From Erpobdella octoculata (lineage: Eukaryota > Annelida > Clitellata > Hirudinida > Erpobdellidae): a DNA stretch of 64,000 nt. The stretch is from contig OZ022238.1 in the NCBI GenBank assembly GCA_963978895.1, positions 23,712,515 through 23,776,514 on the forward strand, read 5' to 3'. The position numbers were made by a program, and so were the translations under genes. Below the pieces are notes generated by a model that saw nothing but the letters and a program-made list of their open reading frames with translations, was not told the origin of the DNA and made no database searches. The number at the start of each line of letters is the position of its first letter. Position 1 is the first letter of the stretch. This document shows positions 22,535 to 32,255 of this stretch, in pieces.

Positions 22535-24514
22535 AGAGCTAAAGAAAATCGTCTCAGCTTGCACATTGTCTGGTTAGACTTTGCCAATGCTTATGGAGCC
22601 GTTCGTCACCAAATGTTGTGGAGAACTCTCAGATCGCATCGTGTTCCAAATTTTGTGATAGAAATGTTGCAACAGTATTTCGGACATTTCAAATTGAGGT
22701 TGTCTACGTCCTCCTGTTCAACAGAATGGTTCCAGTTAGAGGTTGGCATAGCAATGGGCTGCTCAATTTCACCCATTCTCTTCGTATTAGCGATGCAGCT
22801 GCTTCTGAATGCAGTGGGTTCTCGCGTGGAAGAAGCTTACGTTGGCAAAGGTATCTTGATGCCATCGGTGAAGGCCTTCATGGATGATACAACTTTGGTT
22901 CTAAACAAATGTATCTCAATGCGACGAGCTCTTGATGCATTCAGCGGGCTGCTATCATGGTGCGGCATGAGTTTCAAGGCAACCAAGTCAAGAAGCTTAT
23001 CTCTGCGACGAGGCAAGATCGACGACAACGTGACGTTTTCAGTTGCTGGCAACAGGATCCCAACATTGAGAGAAGAACCTGTTAAGAGCCTGGGAAGGTG
23101 GTATGACGATTTGCTTAACGACACTGGACGGTGTTCTGAGGTTCTTCGATCGGCATTTGAAGATATGAAGAAAATTGATGCGGCCCCACTCCAGAGCAGG
23201 TTCAAATTGTGGTTGCTTCAGTTTGTTCTATTACCGAGATTGCTTTGGCCTCTATCAATGTATGAGATGAGCTTACCATTGGTAGAAAAGCTAGAAAGGA
23301 GGATGAATAAATTTACAAAGAAATGGTTGGGTCTGCCTCCGGGATTTTCTTCGGTAGCTTTGTACAGCAAGACTGCCAAACTGAGGTTGCCACTGAAGTC
23401 TTTGGTTGTGGAGTTTAAGATAAACAAGATCCGTACGCAACTAATGCTGGATAACTCTTCGGATCAAAGAATTGTGGAGATGGGACCTCTTGTAAAGTCC
23501 GGAAAGAAATGGGTAGCCAGAAAGGAGATCGCAGAAGCTGAAGCCTCTTTACGTTGGACAGAAAGAGTTGGGGCAGTTCAACAGGACAAACGGGGTCTCG
23601 GGTCAACCCATCGAATTTGGTGGTCAAAAGCCAGCACCAGTGAACGAACAAGTCTGGTCATTCAGGAAAGAAAGAAAGCTATCGAGTCCCAGAGAATGAT
23701 TAAGTTTGTTCAGTTATCTCAACAAGGAGACTGGACGACATGGGAAAATGCTGTTCAGCGTTCACTTTCTTGGAAAGACATTTGGCACTACACACCACTA
23801 CGTTTGTCTTTTTTGATTAGATCTGTTTATGATCAACTGCCGTCATCCAGCAATCTTCGAAGATGGAAGTTGAAAGACGATGATTCGTGCATGTTATGCG
23901 GGCAATCGGAGACTCTCATTCACGTTCTTTCCTGTTGTTCGTTTTCACTTTCACACGGGAGGTACACTTGGCGTCATAACCAAGTACTCCGAAAATTGCT
24001 TGACTTCGTCAAAGAAGCGTGTAAGAAAGCAAAGACAATAGGAATACAGCAGAAAAGGAAAATCTACTTTTTGAGAGAAGGCAATCTGAAGTTCCACAGG
24101 TTCAGATCTACAAGAGACTTTGAATGTGTGATGGGTGCTGCCGACGATTGGTCGGTTTCGGCTGATTTGGATGGCGAAAGAAAATTTCCAGAAGCCGTGA
24201 GATCTAGCGACTTAAAGCCGGATATAATTGTATATTCTGACTTGGCCAAGACAATGTTCCTGATTGAACTCTCTGTGGCATGGGAAAGTAACATGGAATC
24301 TAGCAATATTTTCAAAGAGGAGAGATATAGGGAGTTAGCATGTGATTTGAATGCCAAAGGGTTCAGGACTGAAATTTTTGCAGTCGAGGTTGGCGTTCGA
24401 GGGTTGGTTAGCAGCTCAATGTTAAAACTGCTGAAAGCTCTTGGTTTTTCAAACCGAGAAAAAACTCGAGCCATCAAGGAGATCTCCCAGACAGCTGAAG
24501 CTGCATCTTTTTAA
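22535..24514 (+). CDS. 5'-truncated RLE-type LINE: reverse transcriptase, CCHC and endonuclease domains
   Basis: An uninterrupted frame of about 650 codons that begins inside the RT domain, directly after (ACAT)n, so the original start and N-terminal half are missing. Counting from 22559: RT motif A WLDFANAY (Asp7), motif B GIAMGCSISPILF (63-75), motif C FMDD (Asp109/110), thumb and linker. Then comes a zinc motif C444-X2-C447-X7-H455-X3-C459, and a restriction-like endonuclease with KPD (Asp555) and LIELS (Glu570). This order (RT, CCHC, RLE) is typical of R2/R4/NeSL-type LINEs, which nick a specific target and prime reverse transcription there. The clade is undetermined. The frame is intact, so the insertion is fairly recent, but it lacks the N-terminal DNA-binding part and cannot be an active full-length copy. 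Confidence 0.9.
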   Translation, partial: RAKENRLSLHIVWLDFANAYGAVRHQMLWRTLRSHRVPNFVIEMLQQYFGHFKLRLSTSSCSTEWFQLEVGIAMGCSISPILFVLAMQLLLNAVGSRVEEAYVGKGILMPSVKAFMDDTTLVLNKCISMRRALDAFSGLLSWCGMSFKATKSRSLSLRRGKIDDNVTFSVAGNRIPTLREEPVKSLGRWYDDLLNDTGRCSEVLRSAFEDMKKIDAAPLQSRFKLWLLQFVLLPRLLWPLSMYEMSLPLVEKLERRMNKFTKKWLGLPPGFSSVALYSKTAKLRLPLKSLVVEFKINKIRTQLMLDNSSDQRIVEMGPLVKSGKKWVARKEIAEAEASLRWTERVGAVQQDKRGLGSTHRIWWSKASTSERTSLVIQERKKAIESQRMIKFVQLSQQGDWTTWENAVQRSLSWKDIWHYTPLRLSFLIRSVYDQLPSSSNLRRWKLKDDDSCMLCGQSETLIHVLSCCSFSLSHGRYTWRHNQVLRKLLDFVKEACKKAKTIGIQQKRKIYFLREGNLKFHRFRSTRDFECVMGAADDWSVSADLDGERKFPEAVRSSDLKPDIIVYSDLAKTMFLIELSVAWESNMESSNIFKEERYRELACDLNAKGFRTEIFAVEVGVRGLVSSSMLKLLKALGFSNREKTRAIKEISQTAEAASF

Positions 24515-24824
24515 ATTTTCGCTAATAGAAAAAAGAAAGCGCTACAAGATGCACACGAAATGGTTTAGCCTTGTTTACATTGGGCGATAATCGTTCCGGC
24601 GATTTCAAGTTTTGTTTCGAACAGTTTTCTGCTGAACTTTGAATTTTCGTGTTTCAAGTTAGGAATTTGGAAATTTTTCTCGCCGAAGGGCGTCCGCCTG
24701 ATCAACGGACGTGGGCCCACCTCTCTCTTAAAAGCGTCAAGAAGTTTAAGGGCCGAAACGCTAAAAATGAGAGGTTCTTCTTCTGAAGACCTTCGGCGAC
24801 GAAAGCTCGCAAAGAGTTAAAACA
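24515..24824 (+). other. 3' UTR of the RLE-type LINE with two conserved stem-loops
   Basis: Ends AAAACACACAT and enters (ACAT)n. Two hairpins are visible: CGTCCG-CCTGATCAA-CGGACG at 24691-24711, and GGTTCTTC-TTCT-GAAGACC at 24773-24791. The divergent copy at 52240-52360 (minus) keeps both: the first with the loop TCTGATCAA and a changed stem, the second as a perfect GGTCTTC-CTCT-GAAGACC. This makes it a likely recognition structure for the reverse transcriptase. Confidence 0.7.
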
Positions 24825-24883
24825 CACATACATACATACATACATACATACATACATACATACATACATACATACATACATAC
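24825..24883. repeat. (ACAT)n microsatellite at the LINE 3' end
   Basis: About 59 bp directly after the LINE 3' UTR. Confidence 0.95.
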
Positions 24884-25465
24884 TGAAATTGAGACATTTA
24901 TATTTGCGTTATTTCGTGGTGGATTGTAAGCCATCCAAGTTTCTGATTATGTGGCTTGTAAAAACATTTCCATATAATATATATCTTATAACATGTATCT
25001 TCGGTAGCTATTAAGTTAATCCGTACAACTTATACTACCGAGCCATGATTCGTATCCATTCATAGTCGAGTGTTGTGTTCAACATACCCCAACAAAAGCA
25101 TACATACATTACATTATCTGCGGTGGCGCAGATGGTAAGGTAGTTGGCATGATGCGAGGAGAACAGCCGATCCGATAGTCATGGGTTCGACGAGGTGAGA
25201 CGTTTATATTTGCGTTGTTTCGTGGTGGTGTGTATGTGTGTGCGTGTGTCCCGTGAATAATGATGCCGGGATATAGTTGGGTATCCCGTGCTTAATGATG
25301 CGGGATTTAGCTGGGCATTTTTTGTTGATGCCATGGTAATGATCTGGGGATCCCGTGTAAATCCCGCGAACCCCGCCGGGTTCCCCGTTCTGAACCCGCT
25401 GGGTTCCCCGGGTCTATCCCGCGCGGGTCCGTGCGGGTGTGTTTGCTGGGTATGGCTTTTTTAGA
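24884..25465 (+). mobile_element. tRNA-SINE pieces plus GC-rich CGGGAT repeat
   Basis: 24884-24965 is a SINE tail (TATTTGCGTTATTTCGTGG, GTAAGCCATCC). 25119-25230 is a SINE head with the A-box-like GGCGCAGATGGTAAGG and the B box GGGTTCGACGA. 25245-25460 is GC-rich, with repeated CCCG..GGGAT motifs, and ends CCGTGCGGGTGTGTTTGCTGGGTA. This last is the inverse of the TACCCAGCAAACACACCCGC segment in the composite repeats, so probably a terminus of another DNA element. Confidence 0.5.
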
Positions 25466-26047
25466 ACCATGGTGTAAAGACTCTGGAAGTTTTAAACAGA
25501 GCATTATAATTTAATAAAAAAAAGTACAGGTACAAATCCACACGTTTTCAACAAAAAGTAATTTGAACTTAAACAAGAAGCTAGAAGTAATAATGGAGTT
25601 TTTTTTAGAACCGTAAAGCTCCTGAAATTTTAAACAGAATTCTGAGAACAGCGGGCACAATGCATTTTCAGAAAGAGAGTTTGCTTTGTAAATTCCCACT
25701 TTACCTTCATTTGTTCAGAGGCCTAGCTAGGGGCAGAGAAAAATCGTATCCCTTTTTGGAAGGGGCGGTAGGATTTTTTGAAAAAATACATATGACTACC
25801 CACCAGTTATCAGATATTGTTGATGACAAAAGTGCATGTTGTTCTGAAATTTTTTGAAAAGGGGGCCTGCGACTCCACCCCTTCTCTTTGGTAAATTTTC
25901 AGAGGAAATGTTTACAGATGCGAATTTTATGGATCGCATTTGTTAAACCTTGTCCTGTGCGCCAAAAACCCTAGCACAAAAAATATAAGGCACTAATGTG
26001 GAAAACATCTGATTACTAATTATGTTTTTTGAATAAAATGCATTTTT
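25466..26047. other. AT-rich sequence, no gene recognised
   Basis: Nothing recognisable between the GC-rich repeat and the LTR retrotransposon; short frames only. Confidence 0.5.
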
Positions 26048-26052
26048 CCACC

Positions 26053-26638
26053 TGTCAGTGCTGGACCCCCCCCTCCTTTTTATTCTATTTTATTTATAGT
26101 ATTATTTAGTATCTTCCATGGGCCACGTCAAACTTATTTGTAATCCTTTGTGTTAACGAGCCAATCGGAGCGCGTAATTTTTCCCGCAATTAATAGGGGT
26201 GTATATTTTTTAATATATTGAGAAATCTACCGAATAATTAATTAAATAAATCTCGTGGATTATAGTTTATATATATGTGTATAAGTAGTGGAAATCTGAT
26301 GTCTTCGCGATCGAGATTTAAGGAGCTATTAATATGTTTTGTATTTGTTTATATTGGTTTATTTTTTCGTGGGTTTTTCCCTATATAAGGTAGTGACGAC
26401 AGTTTTTCAGCCTCTTGTCTCTTGCTGCTTCTTCGTTAGAAACTCTTGCTGTTCGTTTTTGTGTGTAAGGCTTCGTTTGCTTGTATATTTTAGGAGGGAA
26501 AGCCCTACGTGACTGTTTCCACGCGATTGTTTCTCTAATCGATTAGTTTAAACACGTTCCTGCTTACTTTTTATCAATTAATAAAGTTCGTTCTCAAAAT
26601 CTTCAAAGTTAGTGTAAATTGGCGGCACGCTACTGACA
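26053..26638 (+). repeat. 5' LTR
   Basis: Contains a TATA box TATATAAG at 26382-26389 and a polyadenylation signal AATAAA at 26580-26585, 53 bp before the LTR end. This is the expected U3-R-U5 layout. Confidence 0.93.
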
Positions 26639-26642
26639 ATAT

Positions 26643-26659
26643 TGGTGTCCAAGCGGTGG
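26643..26659 (+). promoter_or_regulatory. Primer-binding site
   Basis: TGGTGTCCAAGCGGTGG starts four bases after the 5' LTR. The beginning TGG fits a tRNA CCA end; the tRNA was not identified. Confidence 0.65.
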
Positions 26660-26724
26660 GATAGATTTTGAGAAAGAAGATCTTGATTTAGAAGATTTTG
26701 TTTGTGTAAGAAGAAGAAGCCGAC

Positions 26725-26835
26725 GAGTCATTCGACCAGTTCCGGAGAAAAATTCGACCAGTTCAGGGGAAGAAGTCGACGAGTCATTCAACCAGTTCAG
26801 AAGGAGAAGAGATCGACCAGTTCAGGAGGAGCATC
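26725..26835 (+). repeat. Leader repeats upstream of gag
   Basis: Four variants of TCGACCAGTTC(A/C)GG(A)GGAGAAG, separated by GACGAGTCATTC, lie in the 5' leader between the PBS and the gag start. Confidence 0.7.
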
Positions 26836-26993
26836 GACCTTGTCTGACGGGAGAAGAATCGAGATAAGTTTATCTGATTCATTTCGCGGTTGCCCTTAGG
26901 TAGTGTGTAATTTCTAGTGTGGGTTTGTGTTGAAGTACGGTGTGCAGTTGTGTAATTTCGGGCGTAGATTTCGTGTGGTAGTAGATTGTTGTC

Positions 26994-29900
26994 ATGTCTG
27001 AGACAGGAACAAATACCCCTGTACCCGAATCGCCTGAGCAACGAGCAGAAGAGATTGCTCAAGCAATGTTAAGAGTAAACCCTAGAGATAGACGGGAAAC
27101 CATGTTTAGTGGAGTAGAATCCCAGAGTCCTAGAGTGTTACATGATAACCCCGATGAAGAGGGAGCGGGCGGTTATTTTATGGCAGAACAGGGTAGAGTG
27201 CGAATAGATAATATAGAAGTATTGAAATTACAACTCCTAGATAAAGAGAAAGAGAGGGAATCGGCTGAGCGAATGCAGAGAATAAGATTAGAAGCAGAAG
27301 AGCGAAGAGAACGAATAAGATTAGAAGCAGAGGAACGGAGAGAACAATTAAAATTTGAGAGAGAAGAAGTTAGAAATGAAAGAGAAAGAGAATTAACTAG
27401 ATTTAGTATAGAGACAGCACATCAACCTGATCTAACAAATAAAACGATAAAACTAGTTAAAATAATAGGAGATCTAATAGGACCTTTTCCATCTGATCCA
27501 TTGTCCATCCCTAGTTTTTTTGAATTTTTAGAGAAACAATTTATTTCGTATGAAGTGGAAGATAAGTTAAAATCTAAAATTTTATTAGCTAAATTAAGTG
27601 AGAGGGGCAGAAGTCTCATTAGTCATTTACCATCATATCAACTCGAAGACTATTATGAACTTAAGAGAATTTTATTATTAAGTTATAGAATAAGTCCTTT
27701 AATATTAAGACAACGCTTTCTGTCGATGATGAAGACTCATAACCAAACTTATATAGAATTTGCATCACATTTACGCACTGCTCTGACATATTATATACAA
27801 AGCAGAGAAGTAAATTCTTTTGATACTTTAATTGATTTACTCTGTGCTGATAGATTAAAAGAGGTAATGCCACGAGGTTGTCTTGATCACCTGTCCACTC
27901 TAGAAAAAGATATTTGGTTAGGCAGCGAACAACTTGCAGAGGCGGCAGATAATTATATGGCAGTACGTGATAATGATTGTCATATCATTCAGTATGCTCG
28001 TCCAAGACTTAACGACGTAAGGAGTCATGCACCTCCGAGTAGACCAATTAATAATCCCAACATTAATTTTAAACCAAGATCTAATTATCCTCTTCCATCT
28101 CAACAGCGTTTTAATAATCAACCAGTGACGGTTAGGAATTATAATAAAGATAATAATAAAGGATCACTCGTTTGTTATAATTGCCAGAAAGTAGGTCACA
28201 TTGCTAGAGATTGTCCCAACCAGAAAAATATTAAAATTAATTGTTGTCATGTATTAAATCAAGGTGATTCTCTTATAAATATAAATAATAACCTAGGATT
28301 GAATGAATCTCCTATCATCGAAACTGACCGATTCTATAAACGACCTTTTAGAGAGGTTAGGATTAATCAATCAACAACCCAGTTAGCTTTGATTGATAGT
28401 GGAGCTGAAACTAATTGTATTAGGAAAGATTTAGTAGACACTTTAGGAGTTCGTCCGACTACAAAGGTTGAATTAGTCGATGTGCATGGTTCACATAAAA
28501 CAGTTGAGGGTGTTGAGCTTTTGTTGCAACCCGTGCAGAAATCCCATAATACCATGAACATTGCCCCAAAATTTAAGGTTTTCTTTTCCGTAGTACCCAA
28601 TTTGAGTGAAGCTATCATTATTCACCCTGGTGTTAATGAGAGACTTGAAGCCGAGACTTTGTATGAGGTTGTGGTTCCTCAAGAGAATGCTGAATTAATA
28701 AATTCTTTGCCTACAAAATTGTCAGAAGATGAAATTTTAGTGTCATGGTTATCTGATTTTGCCAACGACGATGAGGTGGATGTTACAACGGTTCCAACGG
28801 TACAAATTAACGAGGTAGCGGTTGAGGTTGTAGTTAATCCTGACGAGGAAATCTCAGATATTCCTAGTAATAATGAAGACACTATTGTAGGAATTCCAGT
28901 TATAAATGATAATAGAGTAGATCTTCCTACCACTTCCTTTGGTAGAGAACAAAGAAATTGCACTTCTTTAAAACCATTTTGGGAATTTGCATATCGAAAG
29001 AAAAAGGGATTTTTTATAGAAGGAAACATGTTGTTTCATAGGGAATCTTTATGGGGACTTAAGTTAAAACAATTATGTTTACCAATCAATCGCATTCCCA
29101 TTATCTTACAATTAGGTCATGACGCTCCGTGTGCAGGTCATATGGCAACTAAGTCATCCTTACAGCGCATACGCATGAATTTTTGGTTCCCAGAGATGGA
29201 GACCAAAGTTAGAGAATTTTGCGAGTCCTGCAAAATATGTCAATTAAGGGCGCCTATAAAGATGAAGGATCGTATCCCGATTCAACCAATACCTAGAGGA
29301 GATGAATTTCCTTTTAGTCATCTTGTAATGGATTGCATAGGTCCATTGTTTCCATTGAATCCCCCACCCAAGTTCAATTATGCACTAGTCGTAGTTGATC
29401 TTTTTTCAAGATGGCCGATGGCTTTTCCTTTACACTCATTGACAGCACGAAGTGTCTGTGATTGCCTTCTAGAGATTTTTATGACTTTTTCGATTCCACG
29501 AGTTATTAGCTCTGACTGTGGGAGTAATTTCACGAGTTCTTTGACTAAAGAATTCTTAAAATATTTAGGGTGTAGTCCACGTTTCAATACTCCGGGACAT
29601 CCAGAAGCAGCAGGTATTGTAGAGCGTTGTAATCAAAGTATTAAGACCATGATTTATAAGTTGTCACAAGATCATCCTAAACGTTGGTTTAAATTGTTGC
29701 CTTTTATTTTGTGGAGTCTTCGTGAGAAGCCGTCTTCCACAACGCATGTTAGTCCTTATACATTAATTTATGGAACTGCTCCAAGAGGACCATTATCTAT
29801 TTTAAAAGATTCATGGGTAAATGAGGGAGAAGTATCTTTTAAGTTAGGAAAAAATCCGACTCAATATTTAAGTGATCTTTGTAAAGCTCTCCAAGAAGCA

Positions 29901-31688
29901 CGCGAATATGCAGATCTTGCTGGTAGTAACGAACAAAATCGTTATGCTAAATATTATAACTTAAGAAGTACTGATCGTAAATTTCAATTAGGTGATCCCG
30001 TTATTATATTAGCACCTGATAAAAATAAACCTAAAATGTTGAACCGATGGCAAGGGCCTGGAACAATTGTTCGAGTAAAATCACCTTACTCTTTCATAGT
30101 TGAAATAGATGGTCATCATTATCATATGCATGCTAACAAGATACGTAAATATCATGAACGAATCGAAAAAGCTTTGGTAAGTAGTTGTTCGATCATTTAC
30201 GATGAAGACATAGATTTTGGAAAAGTTGAAGTCTTAGATAAATCCAATATCGAAATTGCTTTACCTAGTACTAAAATAGAGAAAAACATTGTAGGTCATT
30301 TAAGTGAACTACAACAGAGTCAGTTAACAATTCTTTTAGATAACTTTGCAAAAGTATTCTCAGAAAAAATAGGTCTTTGTTCTGAAGTGTGTCACGAAAT
30401 TAAAATTATGCCTGATTTTATCCCAAAGAAATTGAAAGCATATAGGACCCCCGAACTTATTAAGAAAGCTGTTTCAAACCAGATTCAAGAAATGTTAGAA
30501 CAAAATATTATTGTGCCTTCACAAAGTCCCATGGTTAGTCCGATGGTATGTGTGTTGAAGGGTCCCAAGGGTCAAGATGGTGTTCGCTTGGCTGTAGATT
30601 ATCGACATGTAAATCGTTTCACGAAAAGTGATTGTTTTCCCATACCAGATATTTCTGATGTTTTGCAGAACGTAGGGAGAGCAAAATATATTAGTTGTTT
30701 TGATGCCAAAAGTGGGTATTGGCAAATCCCGATGAAACCAGAGTCAAGATGGTTGACAGCGTTTGCCTGTGAAGAAGGTGTGTTTGAATTTTTAAGGATG
30801 CCCTTCGGATTGAAGTCGGCAGGCAATACTTTTATGCATGTTATTTCTGAATTGCTTAGACCAATTCGCTCATTTACTGAACCTTTTATTGATGATTTTG
30901 CTATTTACTCATCCACTTGGGATGAACACCTAGAACATTTAACAAAATTCTTGAGCTTAATCCAAGAACATGGTTTGACGCTCAATTTAAAAAAATGTCA
31001 TTTTGCTCAAAGTCAAATAACATTCCTAGGTCATGTGATCGGCTCGGGTCATATAGCCCCTGATCCTGTCAAGATTGCTACAGTTAATGATATTAAACCC
31101 CCGACAAATAAGAGGGAGGTAAAACGTTTAATTGGTTTCTTCAGCTATTTTAGAAATTATATTCCACATTTAGCAGAAACGGCTTATGCCCTTACAGAAT
31201 TAACAAAAAAAGATATGCCAATTAAAATTGATTGGAAAGAGAACCATCAAATAGCTTTAGATAGACTTAAGTTAGATTTATCTAATTACATTAACCTAAA
31301 TACAATAGATTACTCTCAACCGTTTGGTTTGTCAACAGATGCTAGTTTGATAGCAGTAGGTTGTTGTCTATTCCAATGGGATATGGATAAGCATGAAGTT
31401 CCTATAGCCTTTGCTAGCAAGAAGCTCACTTCCACGCAGAGTAGATGGTCCACAATTGAACGTGAAGCTTTTGCGGTTGTATGGGCACTAAATAAATTTA
31501 GACAGTGGATTCTGTTTTCGAGAGTGATTGTTTTTTCAGATCATAATCCACTTACGTATTTAACTGAAGCTGCTCCTAAGAGTGCAAAACTCAACAGATG
31601 GGCGCTAGCTTTGCAAGAGTATGACTTGGTATTTCAATATAGGAGAGGACGCGATAACTCCGTCGCAGATTTTATGTCCCGAATTTAA
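26994..31688 (+). CDS. Gag-Pol polyprotein, integrase before reverse transcriptase
   Basis: One frame of 1564 codons without frameshift. Gag: acidic N-terminus, a charged coiled coil (about 75-145), a capsid-like region (about 150-330) and the zinc knuckle C394-X2-C-X4-H-X4-C407. Protease: LIDSGAETN with Asp468. Integrase: zinc motif H709/H716...C746-X2-C749; catalytic Asp780, Asp841 and Glu877 (DD35E); then a C-terminal GPGTIVRV segment. Reverse transcriptase: LAVDYRHVN (Asp1202) and FIDD (Asp1300/1301). RNase H: STDAS (Asp1449), TIEREAF (Glu1489/1491), FSDHN (Asp1516), closing about 45 residues later. The proteins would build a cytoplasmic particle, copy the RNA and insert the cDNA. All catalytic residues I can locate are present. 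No envelope gene or chromodomain is seen. The start chosen is the first ATG in frame after the leader. Confidence 0.95.
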   Translation: MSETGTNTPVPESPEQRAEEIAQAMLRVNPRDRRETMFSGVESQSPRVLHDNPDEEGAGGYFMAEQGRVRIDNIEVLKLQLLDKEKERESAERMQRIRLEAEERRERIRLEAEERREQLKFEREEVRNERERELTRFSIETAHQPDLTNKTIKLVKIIGDLIGPFPSDPLSIPSFFEFLEKQFISYEVEDKLKSKILLAKLSERGRSLISHLPSYQLEDYYELKRILLLSYRISPLILRQRFLSMMKTHNQTYIEFASHLRTALTYYIQSREVNSFDTLIDLLCADRLKEVMPRGCLDHLSTLEKDIWLGSEQLAEAADNYMAVRDNDCHIIQYARPRLNDVRSHAPPSRPINNPNINFKPRSNYPLPSQQRFNNQPVTVRNYNKDNNKGSLVCYNCQKVGHIARDCPNQKNIKINCCHVLNQGDSLININNNLGLNESPIIETDRFYKRPFREVRINQSTTQLALIDSGAETNCIRKDLVDTLGVRPTTKVELVDVHGSHKTVEGVELLLQPVQKSHNTMNIAPKFKVFFSVVPNLSEAIIIHPGVNERLEAETLYEVVVPQENAELINSLPTKLSEDEILVSWLSDFANDDEVDVTTVPTVQINEVAVEVVVNPDEEISDIPSNNEDTIVGIPVINDNRVDLPTTSFGREQRNCTSLKPFWEFAYRKKKGFFIEGNMLFHRESLWGLKLKQLCLPINRIPIILQLGHDAPCAGHMATKSSLQRIRMNFWFPEMETKVREFCESCKICQLRAPIKMKDRIPIQPIPRGDEFPFSHLVMDCIGPLFPLNPPPKFNYALVVVDLFSRWPMAFPLHSLTARSVCDCLLEIFMTFSIPRVISSDCGSNFTSSLTKEFLKYLGCSPRFNTPGHPEAAGIVERCNQSIKTMIYKLSQDHPKRWFKLLPFILWSLREKPSSTTHVSPYTLIYGTAPRGPLSILKDSWVNEGEVSFKLGKNPTQYLSDLCKALQEAREYADLAGSNEQNRYAKYYNLRSTDRKFQLGDPVIILAPDKNKPKMLNRWQGPGTIVRVKSPYSFIVEIDGHHYHMHANKIRKYHERIEKALVSSCSIIYDEDIDFGKVEVLDKSNIEIALPSTKIEKNIVGHLSELQQSQLTILLDNFAKVFSEKIGLCSEVCHEIKIMPDFIPKKLKAYRTPELIKKAVSNQIQEMLEQNIIVPSQSPMVSPMVCVLKGPKGQDGVRLAVDYRHVNRFTKSDCFPIPDISDVLQNVGRAKYISCFDAKSGYWQIPMKPESRWLTAFACEEGVFEFLRMPFGLKSAGNTFMHVISELLRPIRSFTEPFIDDFAIYSSTWDEHLEHLTKFLSLIQEHGLTLNLKKCHFAQSQITFLGHVIGSGHIAPDPVKIATVNDIKPPTNKREVKRLIGFFSYFRNYIPHLAETAYALTELTKKDMPIKIDWKENHQIALDRLKLDLSNYINLNTIDYSQPFGLSTDASLIAVGCCLFQWDMDKHEVPIAFASKKLTSTQSRWSTIEREAFAVVWALNKFRQWILFSRVIVFSDHNPLTYLTEAAPKSAKLNRWALALQEYDLVFQYRRGRDNSVADFMSRI

Positions 31689-32080
31689 ATTCCGTATGTA
31701 GTTTCATCCTTATTTCTTTAAGTTTAGGTGGTGTAATTTAAGTCCTTTATGTTGTGAATTCTTCCGATTTGCCTGTTATTTTTAGTTCGAAGTATTCTTT
31801 GGTTGGAGTGAGTGTTATTTTCCTTTTGGTGAGTGTATAATTGTAATGGGCAATCGCGGATGATTCGGATAAATTTGTTTTAGTCATTTCATCCAGGTAA
31901 TCCCAAAAGAAGAAGATGTTTTCCTCGCCAGTTCTCAGTCGTGGGAAAGATACTGAACTTGCTGTGACTGTGTGGTGCCTTTCAAGGACAAGCTTAAGGA
32001 AGGAAGAAGATTAGGAGATGTCAAACAGTTACATAATATTTTTGATATTAATGTTCTGTGAAAACACTTTGCTTATGAAT
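31689..32080 (+). other. Non-coding region after gag-pol
   Basis: About 390 bp without a coding frame, between the gag-pol stop and the 3' tandem repeats; no env-like frame. Confidence 0.7.
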
Positions 32081-32199
32081 GTATATTTTTATTGTGTAGC
32101 CCCGTTGGCTAGTTCTTGATGTATATTTTTATTGTGTAGCCCCGTTGGCTAGTTCGGGATGTATATTCTTCTTTGTGGCCCCGTTGGCTAGTTCGTGAT
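32081..32199 (+). repeat. Three 40-bp tandem repeats, each with a stem-loop
   Basis: Units at 32081-32120, 32121-32160 and 32161-32199, each with GCCCCGTTGGCTAGTTC. The first two can fold TAGCC-CCGTT-GGCTA; the third keeps the GCC/GGC core. They lie just upstream of the polypurine tract of the LTR element. Confidence 0.85.
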
Positions 32200-32211
32200 A
32201 TATACTCTTAT

Positions 32212-32238
32212 AACGATAACCAGATACTGGTTATCGTT
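32212..32238 (+). other. Perfect 12-bp hairpin before the polypurine tract
   Basis: AACGATAACCAG, loop ATA, CTGGTTATCGTT, then a T run to 32242. It lies between the 40-bp repeats and the 3' LTR. It resembles a terminator in shape, but this is a eukaryotic element, so an RNA export, packaging or 3'-processing role is only a guess. Confidence 0.8.
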
Positions 32239-32243
32239 TTTTC

Positions 32244-32255
32244 GGGTGGGAGGTG
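32244..32255 (+). promoter_or_regulatory. Polypurine tract
   Basis: GGGTGGGAGGTG immediately precedes the 3' LTR; purine-rich with two T interruptions. Confidence 0.6.

Noticed and set aside
22000..22587. Frames of 140-218 residues with Tyr-Val-Cys-Met or Thr-Tyr-Ile-His repeats
   Set aside because: Translations of (ACAT)n; the same holds for 10294-10781.
32212..32242. Rho-independent terminator
   Set aside because: Hairpin plus T run is present, but the context is a eukaryotic LTR element; kept as a structured RNA feature only.
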